Source of the DNA: Sinonovacula constricta
Taxonomy: Eukaryota > Mollusca > Bivalvia > Cardiida > Solecurtidae
Assembly: GCA_007844125.1 (NCBI GenBank)
Contig: CM017559.1
Span: forward strand, 34,753,260 to 34,817,259
Reading direction: 5' to 3'
DNA length: 64,000 bases
Positions 1 to 13,595 of the stretch are shown piece after piece (within the stretch, counting starts at the first letter, position 1; each line of letters starts with the position of its first letter). Made by a program: the position numbers and the translations under genes. The notes below the pieces were generated by a model, which did no database searches, was not told where the DNA came from, and saw only the letters and a list, made by a program, of their open reading frames with translations.

Positions 1-2360
1 TATTGCACATCTAAATGTATTATACTTAGCAGTAATAGAAAGTGACAATCCATCCAAATTGAATTTTTACACATTCCAACACATTAAAAGGTTATTTCGC
101 CAAGAGAACATAAAAGCATCCATAGTGCCTACAATCTCAATAGTGCTGTTTGTTACGGTCTAAAAGAAACTTAAGAGTAAAAAAGACGTTATACGCATGT
201 AAATATGTCTACGTCTACATCTGATACTAACTCAATTCATTTTCTGTTGAACTTGATGTAAACGTATAATGGCGGTTCCATTAACTTAAAAATCTGACAA
301 AATGACCCTTTGCGACAGGGCATTATTTACACACATTATTGTGTCTCTTAAATATTTGATCGGATAAGTATGTTCTATGTAAATACGAACGGAATTCAAC
401 TATATGATCGATAAGAACAAACGTATGTACATAAATGCATACATGTATCATACACGTGCTACTTTGTCTAGTAAAAGAGATACTGGATGACTATTTTATA
501 TAAATAAGCATGGTTCTCTGAATAAATAGAATTTCAAGAAAATGTGATCTTGTATCAATGACAGTGTTTGTGCCTTATTTACATTGTTGAATAAGTGTGA
601 ATGTATTTTTTTCACAAACCATAAATTCCTGATCTCTTCTTGGAACTTGCACTGTTAAGAACATTATTTGATTTTAAAGAACATGCAACGGCAACTACAA
701 ATGCGGACTAATTGGATTTGTATTTTTACAATTTTTATTACTTTTAAAAAGTAGACATGGCCCTTCATGTACATGTGTATTGGGCAAATAAAGTTAAATT
801 CAAAGTACATGGAAAATGTCTCTGAAAATATAAAACATTCAGGGAATTAGTTATGTTATATGTTAGCTCATTTGTCTGTTTATTTGGATGATATTATATG
901 TATATGCTATATTTATATTTAGCGCTAAGCCAATCAAATAACTTATAGCATATGCTATGTGATATGTTCAGTCATGAAATAAACATTTTAAGAAAGGGAT
1001 CTTATTTGAAGTACATAGCTTTCATCCAGGTTGCCAAAGAAAAAAACAAACAAACCCTGACTGTATTGTATTTTCTTTTGTTTAAGTGATACGTTACCAG
1101 TTGCTTTGGATTGATTTGATCTATAACTATTAAGCATTGAGCAACAACTCCAGGAAAGAAGCACTAAAATGGCGAAAAGCTCGAACAACTTCGCGGATAC
1201 CGGCTAGCTGTATTACTCCTAATTGGTTGTTAACTAATCGGATCTTGTCCAGGAGTCCGAGTAAGTCAATATCATTTTATCTGAGTAGTCACGCAAAAAC
1301 GCGTGAATATTTACTTATTGTGTTAGTCGAGGTTTGCTGTTAAATGATCGGATTTTGCAGGTGTAATAGCCGCTCTGTTTGTTAAATCATTTATGAAGAA
1401 TACGGCTGTTGTTTTTCAATGGCTAATGTCTAAAAAAACACTTATTTTGTTTTCTTTAAAAATAAGCTGGAAATGGACGCGTTCTAAAATGGTCACTTTT
1501 GAAATAATAATAATCTGTTAATTAAGATATTTAACGCCTATTGTAAGCATTAACTTAAAAGGTATAAAAACAACGCTGATATGTTTAGTTGCACCAAAGG
1601 TACAAATCACTACTCCATCACTAGGCCACGGGCGCCACAAGTAACGTTAATAAAGCTCGCAATGGTTTGTTGTTCCAAATATTTACTTAGTCATCTTACT
1701 CTTAATTTTAGCTAAAGTGCGAAGTATTTATTTAATCATAATTATGTATCGTAATATATAATCTTTTCTAATTGCATCTTTTCTCCGAGAGCAAAACAAA
1801 AGGAAAGGGCCGTTTGAATAATGATAAGAATATTCGTTTTTAGATTTATAAAAATTACACAACATCTAATTAAAATTTGCGTCACTTTTAATGTAGTGCT
1901 CGAAAATATCTAGTGAGAGCAACGATACCTTTCACAAATCCAAAGACGCAAAACACATTTGCGGTGTCTAATATTCCATTCACGCTTAAATCAGATATTG
2001 GATAAGCTCAGATTACCTTTCATACGGCATTGCAACAAAGATTTAGGTGTTATTGCCAGGACAATGAGAGTTGCAGGCATTCTTTTGACAGGAAGGTTAC
2101 ATATAGTCTCTTAATACACCTTTTGTTCTTGAACAGTGCATCGGAGGACACAAAAACAACAACCCTTTATTGTAAAACAGCATGTCTACGTTAAGTAATT
2201 TAAATTGATGCCCGTGAAAAACATATGTTTTATGCTAACAACATAAGCTTCCTTAAGTACATTATAAACAATTATATGTTATGGTTTTACTTTAACTGAC
2301 ATTATTTTAAGTTTGTTTAAGATGAGTTAGTCTCTTTAACAGGTAGGTTTAACAATCACA
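1..2360. other. No gene recognised; AT-rich unique sequence
   Basis: Both strands are rich in stops and no ORF here has protein-like composition. The slightly more GC-rich patch near 1140-1380 repeats a short phrase (an 'atcggat.ttg' block after 'gttaac/gttaaa') but shows no convincing splice or coding signal. Treated as intergenic or intronic. Confidence 0.6.
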
Positions 2361-2645
2361 AGCCAATAGCTCAGGTGGTAGACCGTCGGCTTGCGGATCG
2401 GGAGGTCGCGGGTTCAAACCCCGGCGAGTCAAACCAAAGACTTTAAAGTTGGTAGTAGTGCCTTCCCTCCTAACGCTCGGGACTAAGGGGACAGCATTAC
2501 GTCAGACTCGTCGGTGTCAGTATAATGGACCGGCCGGGTTCAGTCCCTGGGCACTTCATAAGTGCCCCTGTGCTATAATGATAGAAATGTCGCTGCACAG
2601 TACTGGCAAAAATGCCGGCTAATCCCATCCCATCCCCAGTCACAA
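2361..2645 (+). repeat. tRNA-headed SINE-like element (singleton in this window)
   Basis: The head at about 2365-2437 looks like a tRNA gene: box A-like TAGCTCAGGTGGTAGACC followed about 30 bases later by box B-like GGTTCAAACCC. The flanking 7-base arms do not pair, so a functional tRNA is unlikely. A GC-richer non-tRNA body follows, with CCGGCCGGGTTCAGTCCC and a short hairpin (GGGCACTT / AAGTGCCC), ending near TCCCATCCCATCCCC. This layout (Pol III promoter head plus unrelated body) is that of a tRNA-derived SINE. It does not match the five-copy SINE family elsewhere in the window. Confidence 0.55.
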
Positions 2646-3914
2646 GCGCGCGCCAAGAAGCCAAGAAAAGTTAGGTGAGAAGTGTTTATTGACGTTAATT
2701 CTATTCCGTACACAGTTTGAGATGCTTACATATGATCTAGATAGTAGTCTCAGCGTGAGTCTTAGTCATCCTATCGCCATTATTAGGTATATTTTCCTTT
2801 GACATGCTTTGGAACTTTTTACTACATTTTACTTGAATAAAACCAACCATAAACAGGCATTTTGCCCCTTTATTATTTATTCTGTATTTTTCTAATGTTA
2901 GTTCGAATTGCAATATCTCTGGTAACTATCATATTTTACCTATTCGTTCTAGACACACCCGTGGATAGCAAAACAAGGGTGGTGTTAACATTTTAACACA
3001 ATGTTAGTCATGTCCGAAAATCAATGTAATTGTTACAAAACAGCATGGGGCTAGGAAGATTGACAAAATATCAAAATCCAACTCCGCAATAATGGTGCTA
3101 TCTTAATCTGAGGTCTCCTAAAACGGTTGTGCATCTTCAAAGAGAGGACATTGACAAGCTTATGTGTGCTTTAATAACTTACATTGTAACAGGGCTAGGT
3201 GCGCAAGAATCAGTTGTATGTTATAAAACACATCTTATATGAATATTTTATTAATCTCCATAATGAAATCAGATCTTGGTTCCGATACCACAAAGCTTTG
3301 ATTAAACCTTTTTCCCTAACAAATGAATAGTGTTTAATGACTTGATCAAAAGGTCTTCACAAGTCTATACCCCCGATTTTATGGTGGCGAACCCTGTGGA
3401 TTTGACATCATCGCAAGACATTTTAATTATGTTTTAAAAAGTCGGAAATAAGATCACCAGTTGTCTTACAATTATTGCAAATAAATTTAAAAAGGTATTT
3501 TCACCAGTCACCAGATTTTGTTATTGGCATTTGCTGTTGGTATTTGGCTTGAAACTGACAAAGACAAATTGATTCGAAAGATTTAAATGCGTACTTCTTG
3601 TGCTACTAAATGTGGGTGGGGTGTATGTCTAGTTTACAAATGAGACCTAGTTATTTCAGAATAGTCAACAGCTAAATAGGCTGCATCTTCCGATGTTTCA
3701 ACTTGTTTTTCGTCAAATTGACGTAGTGTCTCATAATGAAAACCAGTAACACTGATCTGACCAATTTATTTTCTACATTTTCTACATTTTATCATTATTA
3801 CTCTCGGAAAATTAATAACTTTTAAAAGTAAACTCTTACACTTGTCATAGTCAGAACACTGCTCAATGCTTCAATTGGCACAGTTGATTTATGTTCTATA
3901 TGAAAATGATATCC

Positions 3915-3918
<4 letters not shown>
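2646..3918. other. No gene recognised
   Basis: AT-rich sequence without protein-like ORFs, RNA genes or repeats that I can recognise. Confidence 0.55.
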
Positions 3919-3950
<32 letters not shown>

Positions 3951-4128
3951 GTCCTGTCTCTGTCTTTCTGTATATGTCTCTGGCTGTCTGTCTCTGTCTG
4001 TCTCTTTGTCTCTGTCTCTCTGTGTCCCTTTGTGTGTGTATCTATCTGTTTCTCTCTTTCTGTGTTATTCTCTCTCTGTATTTCTCTCTGTCTGACTTTC
4101 TCTGTCTCTCTGTCTCTGTCTGTCTGCC

Positions 4129-4164
<36 letters not shown>

Positions 4165-4165
4165 A

Positions 4166-4199
<34 letters not shown>

Positions 4200-4214
4200 A
4201 TGTCTGTCTGTCTG

Positions 4215-4249
<35 letters not shown>

Positions 4250-4250
4250 G
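3919..4250. repeat. Compound microsatellite (CT)n / (CTGT)n
   Basis: A homopyrimidine-rich strand: (TC)n at the left, degenerate TGTC/TCTC mixtures, a long (TGTC)n run at about 4115-4218 and (TC)n again. Overlapping ORFs in all frames here (Ser/Leu/Cys-rich, or Arg/Glu/Thr/Asp-rich on the other strand) are translation artefacts of the repeat. Confidence 0.97.
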
Positions 4251-5160
4251 ATCATCCATTCAATTTAAAATTTAACCGCTTGTTTTCCTTATTACATTTC
4301 TTGGCATAGAAAGTTAAACATAATTTCTAATTCGTTTAGAAATAGTGTATGTAAAACTATCTCAAATGAGAAATATTGATTTTAGGACTGTATTTCCCCA
4401 AAACAAGTTGGCCTTTTGTTTTTTCAAAATTTAAAAAAAGAAAGATTTGCGCTGAGATCTTTTTCTTCTTATTTAATTCAATCATTACACGGTTATTTCC
4501 GAAACACACACACACATATGATTTCGTTGCTTCATTCTTAAACGTAATTTTGAAAGAACTTGTTATGGTGCTTAGTATCTTGAGCATAACAATGCACAAT
4601 TCTACCCTTTCTGAAAGATTAATTGTGAGACCTTATTTGTTTCCAAATTGAACAATGATTAATAAAAATCACGAATGTAATTTTCATTTGTACTGTAGTA
4701 GTTCAGTTACTGTAAAAGTGTAATTCTTCATACCTATGTCTTAACATAGATTTTTTTGTGATAGAGACATTATTTTAGCAATAAGCCGATGGCAGTGCCA
4801 CGAGAAGGCATCCTTGACGAATTCCTCAAAATATGTCTGTATCCATTAAGACATTTTTTCGAAATAGCATTTTAATTTTTAAAACCTTTAGCGTAAATGA
4901 CAGGTTTATAGTATAAAATGATTTTAGCAGTCAAAAAGTTCTGTATGAGTCATTAATAAAAGGGATGATATCCTGATTCCTTTCTAATATTAAACTTTAT
5001 TTCTATTTTAAGTAGCCTTGTAGATCGTAACTTTATGTAGTACTATTTGTGAGTGACTAGAACGTATTTTAGCGGAAATCTTAAAACTAAGTTGTGATAA
5101 AAGGTCACCACTATTCTAAATTGCTTTGTTTTTGCATGTTTGGAAGATCTTCAATTAGTA
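4251..5160. other. No gene recognised
   Basis: AT-rich sequence; open frames at 4357-4651 overlap on both strands and have low-complexity composition. Nothing supported. Confidence 0.5.
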
Positions 5161-5164
5161 ACAG

Positions 5165-7255
5165 TTATTTAGAGAATTTAGAACAAAACGCTTGAACAAA
5201 TGCCAATTTGTTTTCCCAAATTATCTATTAGAGCTTCTGATCCCGGGTTTGTTGAAGCTTTTATATATTTAAGTGCGCCTTCCGCTTTGTATATAAATAC
5301 ATCTTTGCATTATTGAAGTGACCGATAAGAGCTTTTTAGTGTTATGCCTTAAGAAGTTACTGTCGATTTTCATTCGATTTACAGAGAGTTTCATAGTAAT
5401 TTTTCTGCACTTTTATAGTGAACAAAATTGATGATTCGATGTTTTAAATAAGTTAACTAACAGCTTTAAAAATTTGTTTTGATATTTCATATCAAAAGAA
5501 ACTAAACATAATTTAACGATTGCTACTTATAATTAAACATGTAAATTTTGTTGTTTCTGGTCTGTAATACTTTATTGAGACCATTTTGTAAACTTTTTGA
5601 TTTCTATCTTGCATAATTCTCATAGAATAATGTAATATTTCTTCTCTGTAAGTGTCTTCTATATTCCCATTATCCAGGATCTCTTTAATTAGATGTTTGC
5701 CTTTTAGTGAAATAACACATGATCAGTGCTCTGAGTTATGCTTGGAACACACATATGTACACAAAGCTTTGACAATAAGCAAATTCAATAAGCAAATGCA
5801 TCTTTCAATACTATTCATTAATACATGCGAACTGTTGCTTATGCCCTTTTTCCGGTCTTATATTCTATATAACCAATAATTTATGTAATTATATTGTATG
5901 ACTGAATTTGGAGACGGGTTTCTTTTTGGTAACATTAGCTTGTGTTTTGTTTCGTGTTGTTATTCAGTCGGTATTGAAATGGGTATTATTATGGTCTCCT
6001 CCTATTATTGGCTTTCCTATATTGACCTTTAATACTACATGTATTTCAAAATTGTTTTGTAGAACATAATTCTTGATTAAATTACCGATAAGGCGTAAAA
6101 ATTTATTGGCATGTATACGTTTTCATATGGTTCTTAATTTAAACTATCAAGCGTATCTGTGTTTTGATCGTTGTTGTTGACTTGCTACAGTTTATGTATT
6201 GAGATCGCCTACTACTTGCACCGAATGAATGATGGCCAATCATCCGCTGAACCCCTTATTCATGACATTCATGGTGTCTTGTGTAAAATTGAATTCTTTG
6301 ATTTAACGAATATCTAAATATTGTTGACTTATCAACTGTATGATTTTGTTGTTATGCAATTTACATGAAGACTGTGGTAAACGCGAAACTTTTCAAATCA
6401 AACCATACGTTGGATGAACTGCGTTCATACCAGCAAACTGTTTAAGTTGGATCTAAAGGAACCACTAATGACAAAAATGCTTATTTTCAAAAGTACAAAG
6501 ATAATTTAATGGACATTTAGTTTCCAATAAAAATGTTATTTTACTGATTAACATTTAAAATAAATTAATGTAAATTTATTGATTGATAATTATTTTCCTT
6601 ATAGACAACACCTCTTCTAACACACGTTAACTGAACGTGGTAAAACACACAATATCTATTGGTGAAGAACTCAACACGATCTATTGGTAAAGAGATAAAT
6701 TGGTTAAAATAACATAAAATATATTGCGCTTGAAATCCACTATCGTTTTAAAGCCTGTGTCGCGTCTGCTTTATTGTATAAAATTGAAATATATAGTGAC
6801 GTGTCCTTGCCAGGTTAAACGACTGTAATTCGATTGACTTTTTATTGATTGATTAAAGAGCGCAACATGAGACCACAAAATACAACAAAGCCTTTCATGC
6901 CAAGGAAACTCTTTGATTCCTCTAAATTGTTGTGATTTAAAAGGATAAATGAGACATCTCTTAAGTAATTAACACTTGCCATTAGTTATTTGTCTTTTAA
7001 GACAGTAATGGTTTGTTTCATGAGGCAAGTGGTTCAATCTGATTATGCCATTGAGGCCATCCACTTCAGAATAATGCAAAATGATCAAAGAAGTGCATAA
7101 AGTGAAATCATTATAACATTAGATTTAGATTAGATTTTATTAAAAAAATAATATCTTCTTGTTCTACTCGTTGTAGATGATTGAAATAACAAAATGTATA
7201 TTTGCCAGTTAAACTTGTCTGTAATTTTCTTATCTGTGCGACATTTTTAGTTTTT
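5165..7255 (+). repeat. Tandem segmental duplication, copy 1 (~2.1 kb unit)
   Basis: Two adjoining blocks recur further right in the same order. The first (about 5176-6350) begins with CTTGAACAAATGCCAATTTG and includes GAGACCATTTTGTAAACTTT and GTTATTCAGTCGGTATTGAA. The second (about 6360-7130) includes GACAGTAATGGTTTGT and AAAGTGAAATCATTAT. Matching phrases occur at 7270-8680 and 10340-10990. Identity is high in islands but interrupted by indels, so the duplication is old. No coding region is preserved between copies; the shared sequence looks noncoding. Confidence 0.8.
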
Positions 7256-7261
7256 TTAGGG

Positions 7262-8503
7262 AATTTACAATAAAACCCTTGAACAAATGCCAATTTGTTT
7301 TCCTACAACTCACCTATAAGAGCTTCTGATCCGGGGTTTGTTGAAGCTTTCATATATTTAAATGAGTCTTCCTCTTTGTATATAAATACATCTTGGTATT
7401 GTTGAGGTGACCTATAAGAGCTGTTTGGTGTTATGCCATAAAAAGATAATGCCGATTGTCATCTGATTTATAAAAGTGTTTCATGTAAGTAATTTTCTGC
7501 ATTTTTATAATAAACGAAATTGATGGTTCGATGTTTGAAATTACTAAACTGACATTTTTAATAATTTGTTTTGATATTTTAAGATAAAGAAACTATTCAT
7601 AAGTTCCGTCTGCTATTTATAATTAAACATGTGATTAATATATAAAATTTTGGCTCGTGTTAATTAAATAATATATTAAAATTAAGGTTTAGTTATATTT
7701 CTTATTTCTTAGTTATAAAGCGAATTTGACTGTTTTCATTTACTTTTTCCATATAAAAGCGCATTTATTTTATTGATTTGATACTATATTGAGACCATTT
7801 TGTAAACTTTTGATTTCTATCTTGCATTTTCCTCATAGAATGATGTTATATTTGTTTTCTTTAAGTGTGTTTATTTTTCCAATATCCAGAATCTCTTTAA
7901 TTAGACGTTTGGCTTTTTAGTGAAATAACATTTCATCAGTGCGTTGAGTAATGACTGGTACACACATATGTACACAGAGATTTGATAATGAGCCAATTGT
8001 CTATTCTGCCTTTTTAATACTGTTTGTTTATACAGGTGAACTATTGCTTACTGTCCTCATATTCCTGTCGTATATTCCATATAACCAATAAATTTTGTAA
8101 TGTTATTGTATGGCTGAAAATGTCCATGGGTTTCTGTTTGATAATTTTTACTTGTATTGTTATTCAGTCGGTATTGAAATGGGTATCATTTTGACGTCCT
8201 CCTATTATTGGCTTTCCTATATTGACATTGGTTGGAATTTCTGATTTTTCTTGTAGAACATAATTCTTGATTAAATTACCTCTGAGGCGTAAAAATTAAT
8301 TTGCATGCTTGCGTTTTCATATGTTTCTTAATTTAAACTATCAAGCGTATCTGTGTATTGATCGTTGATGTTGACTTGCTACAGTTTATGTATTAGGATC
8401 GCCTACTACTTGCACCGAATAAATGATGGAAAATCTAACGGTTACACACATTATTGTTATTATTATTATTACTATTATTATTATTATTATTATTACTATT
8501 TTA

Positions 8504-8561
<58 letters not shown>

Positions 8562-8690
8562 ATAATATTAGTATTATAATATGCATGTTGTCTTGTGTAA
8601 ATAATTAAAAAAATTCTTGGATGTAATTAATGTCCAAATATTGTTGCTTTATCTACTGAGTGTGTTATTCTGTTGTTATGCAAATCAACA
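7262..8690 (+). repeat. Tandem segmental duplication, copy 2, left part
   Basis: Corresponds to 5176-6350 of copy 1 in the same order and orientation. It carries about 150 extra bases around 7630-7785 and an ATT microsatellite where copy 1 has ordinary sequence. The homology stops at 'gttatgcaa' near 8682, where copy 1 continues directly into TTTACATGAAGACTGTGG; in copy 2 that continuation resumes only at about 10340. Confidence 0.8.
8446..8572. repeat. (ATT)n microsatellite
   Basis: Nearly pure ATT repeat with a few ACT interruptions. It occupies the position where copy 1 of the duplication (about 6240-6270) has non-repetitive sequence, so it expanded after the duplication. ORFs of poly-Tyr, poly-Leu and poly-Ile are artefacts. 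Confidence 0.97.
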
Positions 8691-10335
8691 TAACATAACA
8701 GAACAGAATTTATTCATAAGACTTGTACATACATACATTGTCTTTATGATACAAAAAACAACAACCCAGACATACTATCACCGTGATGTAGGCCAAAACA
8801 ATCAATATGACTAATAATTTATACATTAATATTTTCTTATAAGAGGAGAGTAATGTTACTTTAGAGAGGAAAATACTAAAATGTAATATCAATCTACAGA
8901 CTGAGTAAATTTATACAATTATTTCTCGCTTTAAATTAACAAATTGAGATATATTTATAAGAACTCTTCTATTGCCTGAACTCATTATGCAACAGAATTT
9001 ATGAAGTGACAGTCTGCAGTATATGTTAGAGTCTAAGTTCTTTTTACGTAAGTAATTATACAATGGACACATAACTACAAAATGATATATGTATCCAACA
9101 TCTCATGTATTAAAAAATGTACATACCCGCTCGTTTCCCGGTAAAAATACTATTTGAATATCGACTTGTTTGCATTCTTAACGAATGTGTAGATATCCGA
9201 AGACGAGTAATGTGAAAACGTAGATCAAAAGGTAGTAAATCCAAATAAGATTCGTATTTATAGCATCATTTAAAAACTTCTAGTACTTGACTGCTTTCGA
9301 CAATGATATCCAGACCTGCATAAAACAATCGACTTTTTAACATGTTCACAAATTTCTTAGAATGAAAATCATAATTGGTATAAAAACATCTTTTTCAACC
9401 CTTATTAATTCCTTTTTCAGATACTCAGAACAAATCATCCTTTCGTAAGTACCTTCGGATGATTATTTAAACAACGTTTCTGGAAACGGCTTGTTACATT
9501 TTGACATTTTGTTTTCCCAGTTCTTGATAAAGTAGTGGCTTTTTGTTCGGCTGTCAAGGACATATACATGCGTTTTGTATGGAGGGTAAGTTTTGCGGGT
9601 TTCTTTACAAAACATTATAATATGCATAAAAAGTAAACAATCCTTTGTATTTTCTTACAACGAGGTGACAATAAAATTGGCATAGTTCATTGTTTGATTT
9701 TACCTCGATGTTGGTCTTTATCATTATGCTTCATAAAAGTTATACCAAAATACCATAACCATTCAATCTTTTAGTCAAAGCTTTATTGTCAAATTGCGAC
9801 GGAACACATTAACATTTAATAGATAGACTAGGCACTTTTCGACGATTCGTGAAAACTGTCTTTTTTAATGGAAATACTGGTGTTTGTTTGACGTTGCATG
9901 TATTTTTTGTGCTTATCAAAAGTTATGGATATAGGTACATCTGTAGGACACTTTACAAATGACAAGGTAGAACTAGCGATGAACCGCATGCCAGTTGAAA
10001 AACCCCCACAGCAACGTCATCTCAATTAAAAGTTAAAATTGATATTCGTTCTCTGGCATTTTCTACAATTTTAAAGCTCTTTAAATAAAAAGTTATCAAG
10101 AACAATATTACAAATTGTTAATTATCCCATATTTCGATATATGCAACATACAGCAATTTCAATAGTTTAAAACAATTTGCTATTTTAAATAGTGTATGTG
10201 TTTGCATTATTTCAAAGTGTTTAATCTTTTTGCTTTTTCTTTAATATTTATATTAGTATCAACAGTTTGATAAAATACAAAAAAAGCCTAGCTGTATCAC
10301 CGATTACTTGAATTTTGTTAATAAAGAGAACGTTT
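8691..10335. other. ~1.65 kb insertion splitting copy 2 of the duplication
   Basis: Absent from the equivalent place in copy 1 (around 6358). The left edge reads CATAACATAACAGAACAGAA and the right edge AATAAAGAGAACGTTTGAG. I see no terminal inverted repeats, clear target duplication or coding capacity, so the type of insertion, or alternatively a deletion in copy 1, is unresolved. Confidence 0.55.
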
Positions 10336-11020
10336 GAGTTTACATGAGGACTGTGGTAAATGCAAAACATTTCAACTTGAACCGTGTTTTCGATAAAATG
10401 CGTTCATGTCAGCAAAACGTTTTTGTTGGACCGAAAGAAACCATAAATGACAAAACACAAACCACCAAACTACAAACATAATTACAAAAACCTTTTTTCC
10501 GAATAAAACAAATTGTTTACTGACAAGCATATTAAAAGTGTATATATATTGATTGGTAAGTATCTTCATTATCGATAACAACACCTCTTGTAACACGTGG
10601 TGAAAAGAAACACATGTTTTATTTCGTTTGAAATCCACCACCGTGGCATGTGACTCATCCGCTTCATTGTACTTTTCTAGCGACGTGTCCATGTCAGGTT
10701 TAATGAATGTAATTCAATTGACCTTTTATTTATTGATGAAAAAATACAATTCTTTGATATGTATAGTTGTAATTTAAAAAAATAAAGGAGACATTCCTTA
10801 AAAATTAACAATTTTTACTTATTTTTTCTTTCAAGACAGTAATGGTTTGTATCATGAGGCGATCGGTCCGATTATGCCATTGCGGCCATCCGCTTCGGAA
10901 TAATCGAAAATTATCAAAGAACTGCACAAAGTGAAATCATTATGCCATTAGGTTTAGTGAGTTGTACTTATTGTAGATGATTAATATAACAAAATATATA
11001 TTTGCCAATTTAACATGTAA
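10336..11020 (+). repeat. Tandem segmental duplication, copy 2, right part
   Basis: Matches 6358-7200 of copy 1: ACATGAGGACTGTGGTAAAT against ACATGAAGACTGTGGTAAAC, then GACAGTAATGGTTTGT and AAAGTGAAATCATTAT followed by TTAGGTTTAG / TTAGATTTAG. The offset is about 4.0 kb here against about 2.1 kb for the left part; the difference reflects the intervening insertion and indels. Confidence 0.75.
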
Positions 11021-13149
11021 TCAATTTTGTAATATTTTGTTTCGAAGTGCAGGTGGACGTAAAATGCTTCATGAACATATAGCAGAACAAGCAAAAATAT
11101 TTTACTGACATCAATTTACATTTTTGTATGATAGCAAAAAAGGCGGACGCTATGTCCACTGTCTTAGAATATTTACGCTTTAGAAATATAACATTTGTAC
11201 TGCTTTAGTCCATAATGTTCTATAGTAGACCTTAGCTTAGGTAGCTAACTAAATAGCAATTTCAAATGATCATGTTTTATGTCTACTTGCCTGTTAAATG
11301 GGAAAATCTGTAGTTGGTGTCGAGCTTAAACCACATGTGGACTGAACTATCAGCATGATTTCCAAATGGGCTTACTTGGTAGCTTGTCATTTATCACAGT
11401 ACCCATTCATCTATAAACAACATTTTAGGCAGGCACCTCTTGGCGCAATAGGAGGGTTTTTGGCCTAAAATAATGTGAATGGTTGTGATATCAAATCAGG
11501 TATTTACATATATATACACGCATATTCGCGAAATATTGACAGAAATCTAAACTGTTAGAAATTTAAGATTCGCGTAAACGTTTAAACACATAGGCTTGAA
11601 CACGTAACAGAGTTAAATATTGTTCAAACAAGTACCTTTTCAGATAAAGTTTAACGTAAACTTGATCTTGTTTGAAATATAGACCGATTACGTAAGCAGT
11701 TGTATGTGTAACCAGTTGTTTGTGTATAAAATCATGAATGCTATAATGTCGTTCGTTTGATCGCTTGTTTTATGAAAAAGATTATCATTGCATTAAATAG
11801 CTCTTAAAGGGTCTGTCTGTCATTTCGTGAATATGACGTTAAAACAAAAAAAAAATAAAATAAATCATCATACAACCGTAATTGATTCGTTTTTAAGCTA
11901 ACCTATATGCCTGGTATTTAAAAAAAAATCATTTCCATTGTTTTTCATGTTGTTGTTTTCATATCGTTTTACGGTGAAATGTTATCGACTACTGAGACGG
12001 TATACATGATACGTAGTGAACTGAATGTATTATTAGGAAGGTAATAGAATCATATTCCCTTAACAGCCCTGAATAATATTATATAAAACATATATGCACC
12101 GTAAATACAGTGCTAAGCCAGTAGAACATAAATGCATATGTACTTAGCATTGTACAAGTGGTAAACAGATGTTTTCATGTAGTATAAAAGAAAAATGAAC
12201 TCGTAGATTTGCGCGTATTCTTCACTAGTCAACGAGTGTGTTGTCAAATAATCTGTAAAAATTGCACTAAAACGGCTACAAAAATAAATTTGGAGACATT
12301 TTATATTGTGCATTGCATGAGAAAGTTTTCTGCTGCAGAATTAAACATAAAGACATCCCTGGCATGATTTGGTATTAATATTTATTTGCCGTGCAGTATA
12401 GTTGTTACTTTGGCGGTTAGTCTTTATATCATTAAATCACATTGGCCCAATGCACAAGATGAGGCATCTATTTTGTGCTGCTTAACGTCACGTTTTCTCT
12501 TCAGACATCTCGTACATGTATTCATTTACCTATATATTAAAATGCGGGCATAAAAATGGTGAGGTCGAATAAAAAAGGAAAGAAAATTAAGAGATAATTT
12601 GTCAAATGTTAAATGATCCTTTATTAATTTAGTCGACAACTGCCGAGACGTTTGCAGACATGATCCACGATTCCTGTAATAAACTGACCCTTGCTTGTTT
12701 AAAACAAACTAGGCCTTAGATGGTTAAAGAATTCTAATATTACAAAGTCTAATGCAACATTAATCAGGATTGAAATAGTAACCCGCCGAGGTTAACAACA
12801 CGTGAAACAGACCATTCTAAAAGGAACTCAATTTATTTAATGAGTCAACCATTATTTGACTTTAGCATTTTATATGAAATGTATATCTGGTTTAGTTCGG
12901 TTAACGTACATAATAGTTTGCAGAAATGCAAAGCCGAACCGGAACGACTTTAATTATCTTACTTAAGAATTTTGTGTACTTAACAAACAAAGACGTCAAT
13001 CGTGTTCTAAAACAGCAGGTCTATCCGGTTATAGTTTAATACGTGTAAGTACGTTTTGATACCAAATATACGTCGATATTATTAACCGTGACTTCATTAT
13101 GTGCATGAGGTACATGTTTAATTGTAACTTTGGACTTTGGAATAATAAG
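11021..13149. other. No gene; one small hairpin
   Basis: AT-rich sequence without a supported gene. A short inverted repeat at about 11403-11488 has ends ACCCATTCA... and ...TGAATGGT and an inner pair TTTTAGGC / GCCTAAAA at 11424-11471; it may be a small fold-back remnant. Confidence 0.5.
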
Positions 13150-13465
13150 AATATGTGACAAAGTCCCATGAGCATTGCAACATATACCAACAAGTGAAAA
13201 GGCACAGGACAAAGTTATTGACATGCAAGACTAATGTAATAGTAAGAACAAATCTGTGATGGGTCATTTAACAAGAAGAGCAAACCCAACAGTTACCGCC
13301 TTTGAACGGTCAGTCGGCTAAGGGACCAAAAGGGGTACTTAAACCGGTTTTACAGAGCTCTCACCTCGCACTTCCTGAGGGATTTCTCAAATGCACGATA
13401 TAAAAACCGATATATTTGAATAAATAATGTCCAAGCGCTAACATTTTCTTTAATAAGTTATGAAA
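13150..13465 (+). repeat. Dispersed repeat family A, copy 1
   Basis: Shares an ordered set of phrases with 15262-15570: GTGACAAAGTCC / ATGACAAAGTCC, GAGCATTGCAACATATACCA, AAAAGGCACAG, GTCATTTAAC, CAGTCGGC, CTTAAACCGGTTT, ACCTCGCACTTCCTGA and ATGTCCAAGCGCT. At least six copies of the family lie in this window in both orientations. No Pol III promoter, TIR or coding region is visible, so the class is undetermined. Confidence 0.8.
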
Positions 13466-13595
13466 AACGTTGTGACGTCATGAAAAATTATGTCCACATA
13501 GTATTTTGAAGAGAAAAAAGTACATGTATCATTTCTGTTGGAAGAACAACACAAAAATGATGATTGTTAATGACGTTAACTTGTTGAATCAATGA

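Noticed and set aside
2361..2440. Functional tRNA gene
   Set aside because: Boxes A and B are present, but the acceptor arms do not pair and the T-arm is imperfect; the appended body indicates a SINE.
3866..4309. 147-codon Ser/Leu/Cys-rich ORF
   Set aside because: Translation of the CT/CTGT microsatellite; an equally long shadow exists on the other strand.
8365..8608. Poly-Tyr / poly-Leu / poly-Ile ORFs
   Set aside because: Translation of the ATT microsatellite.
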